Assembly: GCA_949825025.1 (NCBI GenBank)
Contig: OX463788.1
Span: forward strand, 33,467,078-33,531,077
Source: Siphlonurus alternatus
Lineage: Eukaryota > Arthropoda > Insecta > Ephemeroptera > Siphlonuridae
Direction of reading: 5' to 3'
DNA: 64,000 nt
Shown: positions 59,220-64,000 of the stretch, in pieces
Position numbering within the stretch: the stretch's first letter is position 1
Layout: every line of letters starts with the position of its first letter
Made by a program: the position numbers and the translations under genes
Notes under the pieces: model-generated
What the model was told of the DNA's origin: nothing
The model's input: only the letters and a program-made list of their open reading frames with translations
Databases searched by the model: none

Positions 59220-61010
59220 AAAGCCCGAAATTAACAATATTTCGGGATTTACTCATTTACATTTGATCATTTTTAGATTTAATCAAATCAGAAAAAAGCA
59301 AAGCGAGAAATTTAACAATTCTCGGGTGGCGCACCTTACGAAAGGCAAAAACCGAAAGACACCTTCTTATTATTACACTCAATACACTGTGAACTATTTG
59401 AATATACTTATTAGCTTATTATGTACCTATTGGAACGTTATGGAAACCATGTATAAGGATATTATTTTATTTTTCATTATTTTATCACAGATAATGGCAG
59501 TAGCGGCATCGTCAAACTCAAACTAATTATAATATAATAGAAGGGTTCGAGTTTTGTATCACCCTAAAGGATTGCAAATCTAAGGCATGTTTTTGCCACG
59601 GTAAAAATAAAACATAATTAATAGTGTCATGAGAGTAAATCTTGCAAACACAGGAGGCGATAAACGAATGTACAAATGTGCATGTGTAAAACTTATAAAA
59701 AAATAAATATATTAATTGTATTACATTTTCACTTAATTGTCATAGATTTTTTTTTAAATGTATCGTAAAATTATCATTGCATAATAGATATAATTAATAA
59801 GAATAAAAGCAAATTATGAAGAAAAAAAAAACTGAAAGTACCTTATATTTTTCAATACTATTACTTATTATAAATCAATTTTATTATTTTATTTATATAA
59901 AAATAATACCTATAGCTGCTTATGATCCGATCCTCAAACGGTTCCTTATTTGGCATGAAATTTAGCAAAATGTATATTGATATACAATCGGTTTCTACAG
60001 TTTCTATATAGTAACGCTATAAAAATCTTCCTAACGTTCTCAATGAAGCCACGAGAATGACTAGGAGCTATAGAAGTAAACAAGTTATCAGTTTACAGCG
60101 GAATCACATATTATTCCACACGAAGTAGCAGCAAATACTCATCTAGCTACTACACAGTAATAATAACCTGGTAAATGTCAAAGTTTGACACAAATATTGA
60201 ATGATTAAAATAATTGAAAATATATACGATTATTTGTGTTAATAATTTAAATGGAGAATATAATATATATTTCCAAGTAAATTAAAATAAAAAGATATAA
60301 AAACATTATAACAATTAAATAATTAATACTTGATAAAGTTTACACTCACGAGTCAATGATTTGATGATTGGCGGGACAAACATGCTATATGATGCTATGT
60401 TGGGAAAATTTAACTGATTTTTTTTAAAAAAAAAATCATAAATATAAATTTAAATAAAATTGGCAAAATTCAAATTTATCATGAAAGAAAATAAGTACTA
60501 AAATCTGAAATAATATTTATAAAAACTAGATTCTATAAGCTAAAAACTACAATCCTAGCTCCATTTCGGTCCCAAATGGTACACCAAATTGCTGATGAGA
60601 ACTAATTCATAATTAATACATTATTATATCATTACTACGCCGGAGAAGGACGAACAATAAAATTACCCATTTCAGTCAGACGTCTCTTTAATACGCAGGA
60701 TATTTAGATTGCTATTTAAGAAATTATAGCACCATCACTAGTATAAAATTTCACTAATTTAAAATATTTAACTCTTAATAATTATATCCATAGTTTATAG
60801 AATTAAAAAACAAGACTGTGCTCTTTTTTCGTAATGATATAATATATGTTATAGTGGCAAGTAGCAAGGGTAACCGATGTGATAATAATATAATCAGATA
60901 CACTTTTTTTAAACGTTTTGTGTTCTTTCCTTTTTGGAACATTGCCAAAAAGTATAAGTTGATTTGCATTTGACAATTTTATTTATTTCCTTTTTATATT
61001 TTCATGTGTT
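59220..61010. other. AT-rich intergenic DNA
   Basis: A short perfect hairpin CCCGAAATTAACAATATTTC plus GGG at about 59223-59246. No gene recognised. Confidence 0.4.
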
Positions 61011-61019
61011 GGGCGGGGA

Positions 61020-61304
61020 AACGAGGGGAATGGATTCAGTGCGCATGCGCTCTGCTTCTCCACGTGGAAATCTTTAGTATGGTACATGTGCTCGCGAAAG
61101 AGAGAGCATTGTTATTTTTCAAAGTGTAAATAATAAGTAGAATTAATTATTTTACAAACATTAAATATAATATATGTAATGTACATAGTGTAGACATAGT
61201 AAAAATTGTGTTGTCATCATCGAGTGTAGAATATGAAATTATAAAATATAACATTTAAGAAATGAAACATTCATCTCTGAAATTTGCAAGTGTTAATTAT
61301 TCCG
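61020..61304 (+). other. Candidate promoter and first exon of an unknown gene
   Basis: An NRF1-type palindrome TGCGCATGCGC (61040-61050) and a CACGTG (61061-61066) sit in a GC-richer spot. About 200 bases on, ATG at 61262 opens MKHSSLKFASVNYS, and then a strong donor (G|GTGAGT after 61304). The arrangement is that of a housekeeping promoter with a first coding exon. The protein is not recognised and the rest of the gene is not certain. Confidence 0.25.
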
Positions 61305-61548
61305 GTGAGTAATTGATATTTTTTTATAACTTTTTATAAAAGCTAGATAGAAGATTAATACTTTATAAGTTAATGTTAAAAGTAAAGTACATAGGTTTGA
61401 ATAATAATGATAGCCAGCGATATCGATTTGCCATTATGAATCGATTCCATCATATAAGCATTGTGGCTTTAGCTAGCTCTATACTGGCTCAGAATCGCGC
61501 ACAACTCACGTGGTAAATTCACGCGCAAAAAAATTGAAACTGTCTGGT

Positions 61549-61755
61549 CAGGCTCAGACTGGCCATTAGATTTCCTGACTGGCCTGACTTGCTTCATTAC
61601 TTTTTAATCCATAGAGCATATGAAAAGTGGCCTCAGGCTGCCTTCTAGGTGTGTCTAGTCGTTAAAATTGATGTAGTTAGATATGGGGACATTTTTATGG
61701 CTGAAAGATTTCCAGCATTTAATTTTAGACAATTAATTAAGTCATATGTAATAAG
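61549..61755 (+). mobile_element. Dispersed repeat, copy 2 (CAGGCTCAGACTGGCC)
   Basis: Diverged direct copy of 19118-19330, from CAGGCTCAGACTGGCC through TTTCCAGCATTTAATTTT. Lies inside the intron of the candidate gene above, if that is real. Confidence 0.55.
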
Positions 61756-61759
61756 TATC

Positions 61760-63010
61760 AAGCAACGAGTTTAAATATAAATCATGATATAATATTGTTA
61801 TTATAATATTGCATTATGATTAATATAGAGGTTGCTGATACTGCCGGTAATTTTAACGTGAGATACTGAGATACATTCTATGCATATATGCATCAATTGG
61901 TGAGATATAAAAATTATAAAATAAAATTAAAAAAAAAATAAGATATTATTGTAAAACAAATCTTACATTAATTATTAAATCATGTTATATAAATTTTTGT
62001 TGCCATTATATCTTAATATTACGTATTAATAAATTAATTTAACAATTATCAATGACCTCTTATTTTTTTATTAGTTCACTATTTGTAACACCTAAATTAT
62101 GATGTATAATAATTTAATGTTCTAATTTATTGATTACTTAGATCACAAATAAAGATGTTAAATAAAAGTATTAAAAATAATAACCAGCTCAGTTTACTAA
62201 AAAGTAAACAAAAGGATCACTTATTTATAACATAAAACCATGCCGTATAGGATAGCACCGATGATAGCATGTTTGTGCTGAACTACACCGACACAAAAAT
62301 ATTTTGCTTTCTTTCTTTCTTTCTTTCTCTTTCTTTTTTTTTCTTTATTATTATTTTCTTTCTTCTTTTTTTTATGTGTTTTTTTCTCTCGTGTAATACA
62401 CAACACTCGTGGCCTAAAGCTATTTTTATTACACGGATCGAAGAGTTCTATTGATTAGTATATGAACAGATTGAGCGACTTTGAGCCAGTGTTTGGAGGA
62501 TTGCCAGGTTTGGCATTCTTTTGCATAATATCTCGAGTAAGAATCGCGTGGTGCGACGGTGTGGCGTGAAGGATTCAAGGTCGCCTCTCCTTTTAAATGT
62601 AATTTTATTAGTAAGTAGCTTTTTCGTGCAAAAGGTATTCATATTGAATGTATTCTATTTCACTTTTCTATTTTTTTTATACATGTCATATTAAAGCGTA
62701 CGGCACAGAATATTCATAACTGATGCAGACTCAGCATTGTATTCTTTAATATGGTTTATTTTAAATTTTTTGCAATATTGAGTTTAAAATATAAATAATT
62801 AATTAATCAGTTAAATAATTTATTCACAACACAATTACAACTTTCAATATAATATGGATGAAGACAGGGCCGTATACAAGATATACAAGAATGTGCACAA
62901 AGAAATTTAAGCGAGTTGTATAGTAAATTTTAGTGTTGCTTTTTTTTTCCTGTTATTTGTATATATTATGTATTATCTTTTTTATATCAACTTTTATGTA
63001 GTTGTTTCTA
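61760..63010. other. AT-rich DNA with a TTTC-rich tract and a small GC-richer spot
   Basis: Pyrimidine-rich TTTC run at 62307-62375. GC-richer sequence at about 62470-62590 (CGTGGTGCGACGGTGTGGCG). No gene assigned. Confidence 0.35.
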
Positions 63011-63021
63011 TCTTTTTTCAG

Positions 63022-63160
63022 GATGCAAATCTTGTTTGGGCATTGCCTTTTTTTGCACCCTCTTGGGCAGTATTTCCTATTATACCTGACTGTGACAATG
63101 TATGTATCTTGTCTGTTCTGCTCAATAAAAACTATATTATTATATTATTATTATTATTAA
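63022..63160 (+). other. Candidate second exon or LINE 3' tail
   Basis: Acceptor TTTTTTCAG before 63022. Joined to the 61304 donor, the frame gives G, CKSCLGIAFFCTLLGSISYYT and TGA at 63087, a 36-residue protein with one membrane-like segment, then AATAAA at 63124. But AATAAA followed by TTA repeats is also how non-LTR tails look, and all three frames here are open for a while. I cannot decide between them. Confidence 0.2.
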
Positions 63161-63164
63161 GAGG

Positions 63165-64000
63165 GGGGAGGGGTGTTAACCCCCCCCCCCCCTTGAGAGC
63201 TTAACCTTAGTAAATCTAAAGGGATAAAATAAAAAACCTTTCAAAAAATTTTAATGAAAAAAAATCTTATTTTTATTTATTTTTTTAAATTTATCCCCGA
63301 AATACATCTTTAATTTATTTAAAATTCGTCCAATATTATAATTATATAAGTATATTATAATATTATATAATCAAAATATTGCAAATTTTATTTGATCTGA
63401 ATAATTTACATCAGCAATAGCGTTTTTATTATTAATAACAATCTTCTATAAGCCAATATTTTTCATTCTGCTTTTCTGTAAAATCTCTGATTTCAAGCAG
63501 AGGTTATGTTTGTTATAATAATTTGTATGAATGTATGAACTATAAAAATAAATGAACAAATACAAACATATAAAATAAGAGAAGCGCAAAAAGATATTTG
63601 AGAAAAAAACCTTAATGACTTGAACTGGATCTAATTATTAAATAAATTTCAAGTAAATGGCAAAGTGCATAAAATATTAATTTTTTATGAGATTTTTCAT
63701 TTTTTAGGATAGTATTTTTTTTATTATTTTACGCTAAAAAAAGGAGCGTGTCCTTAAAAAAATGGCACCTGCGGCGGTCTATTGGGAGGCTACGCCCCTA
63801 AACCCCCCCAATGGAGTGTTCTCGATCTTCATTCTGAGAAACCTTCCTTTGAACAAATCCTGAATATGCCACTGGGATGAAGGAGTTTATTTAGAGAGAC
63901 TAAGTCATTCAGCAAGCCATTCATACACCTAACTGACACAATGTATTTTAAGGACAGACGTTAAACAAGAAGAGAGAAACAGAGAGTTTCATGAGATCAC
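63165..64000. other. AT-rich DNA, nothing assigned
   Basis: G-run/C-run palindrome at about 63163-63192. The last 250 bases are GC-richer without a clear frame. Confidence 0.35.

Noticed and set aside
58240..59526. Open frames of 118-219 codons made of repeated YSILF, MYVC or YIHT units
   Set aside because: They are translations of the AATAG, ATAC and TA microsatellites and open only because the repeats lack stops.

Overview
This is a eukaryotic (metazoan, probably invertebrate) nuclear genomic window. It is AT-rich, contains one intron-rich conserved gene with GT-AG introns, and is crowded with short inverted-repeat transposons (MITEs), decayed non-LTR retrotransposons and long microsatellites. 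The species cannot be named from the sequence. The reverse-transcriptase relics and the microsatellite load resemble arthropod genomes, but that is only an impression. One 200-base N gap shows this is a draft assembly. Layout: (1) 1-12.4 kb, + strand: the gene for coatomer subunit beta-prime (COPB2). Fourteen coding exons (993-12070) join in frame to give 949 residues. The initiator Met must come from an upstream exon, because the first exon seen begins at codon 2; that exon is not resolved. A promoter-like stretch with a CCAAT box and a TGACGTCA site lies at about 480-760. The introns carry many foldback elements, including a 280-base insertion with 15-base target-site duplications built around a 178-base near-perfect hairpin with a hammerhead-like motif (10014-10323). 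(2) 12.4-21.1 kb: no gene recognised; a tRNA-derived SINE, a cluster of foldback MITEs (two of the first three carry paired TGACGTCA sites), a decayed reverse-transcriptase fragment and a MITE nested inside another MITE at TTAA. (3) 21-49 kb: gene desert with a 285-base GAAA tract, the assembly gap, a 5'-truncated non-LTR element with a YADD motif, a perfect 246-base tandem duplication, hAT-type MITEs and further LINE 3' ends. (4) 49-64 kb: a complete solo LTR with 4-base target duplication, more MITEs, and a roughly 1-kb compound microsatellite that seems to have been seeded by a LINE tail. Near the right end is a possible first exon behind an NRF1-like palindrome, unassigned. COPB2 is the only gene I am sure of. 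It makes the COPI coat subunit that forms vesicles returning from the Golgi to the ER and reads dilysine sorting signals. Most of the remaining ~52 kb is mobile-element debris, with small GC-richer islets that may be regulatory or parts of unrecognised transcripts.
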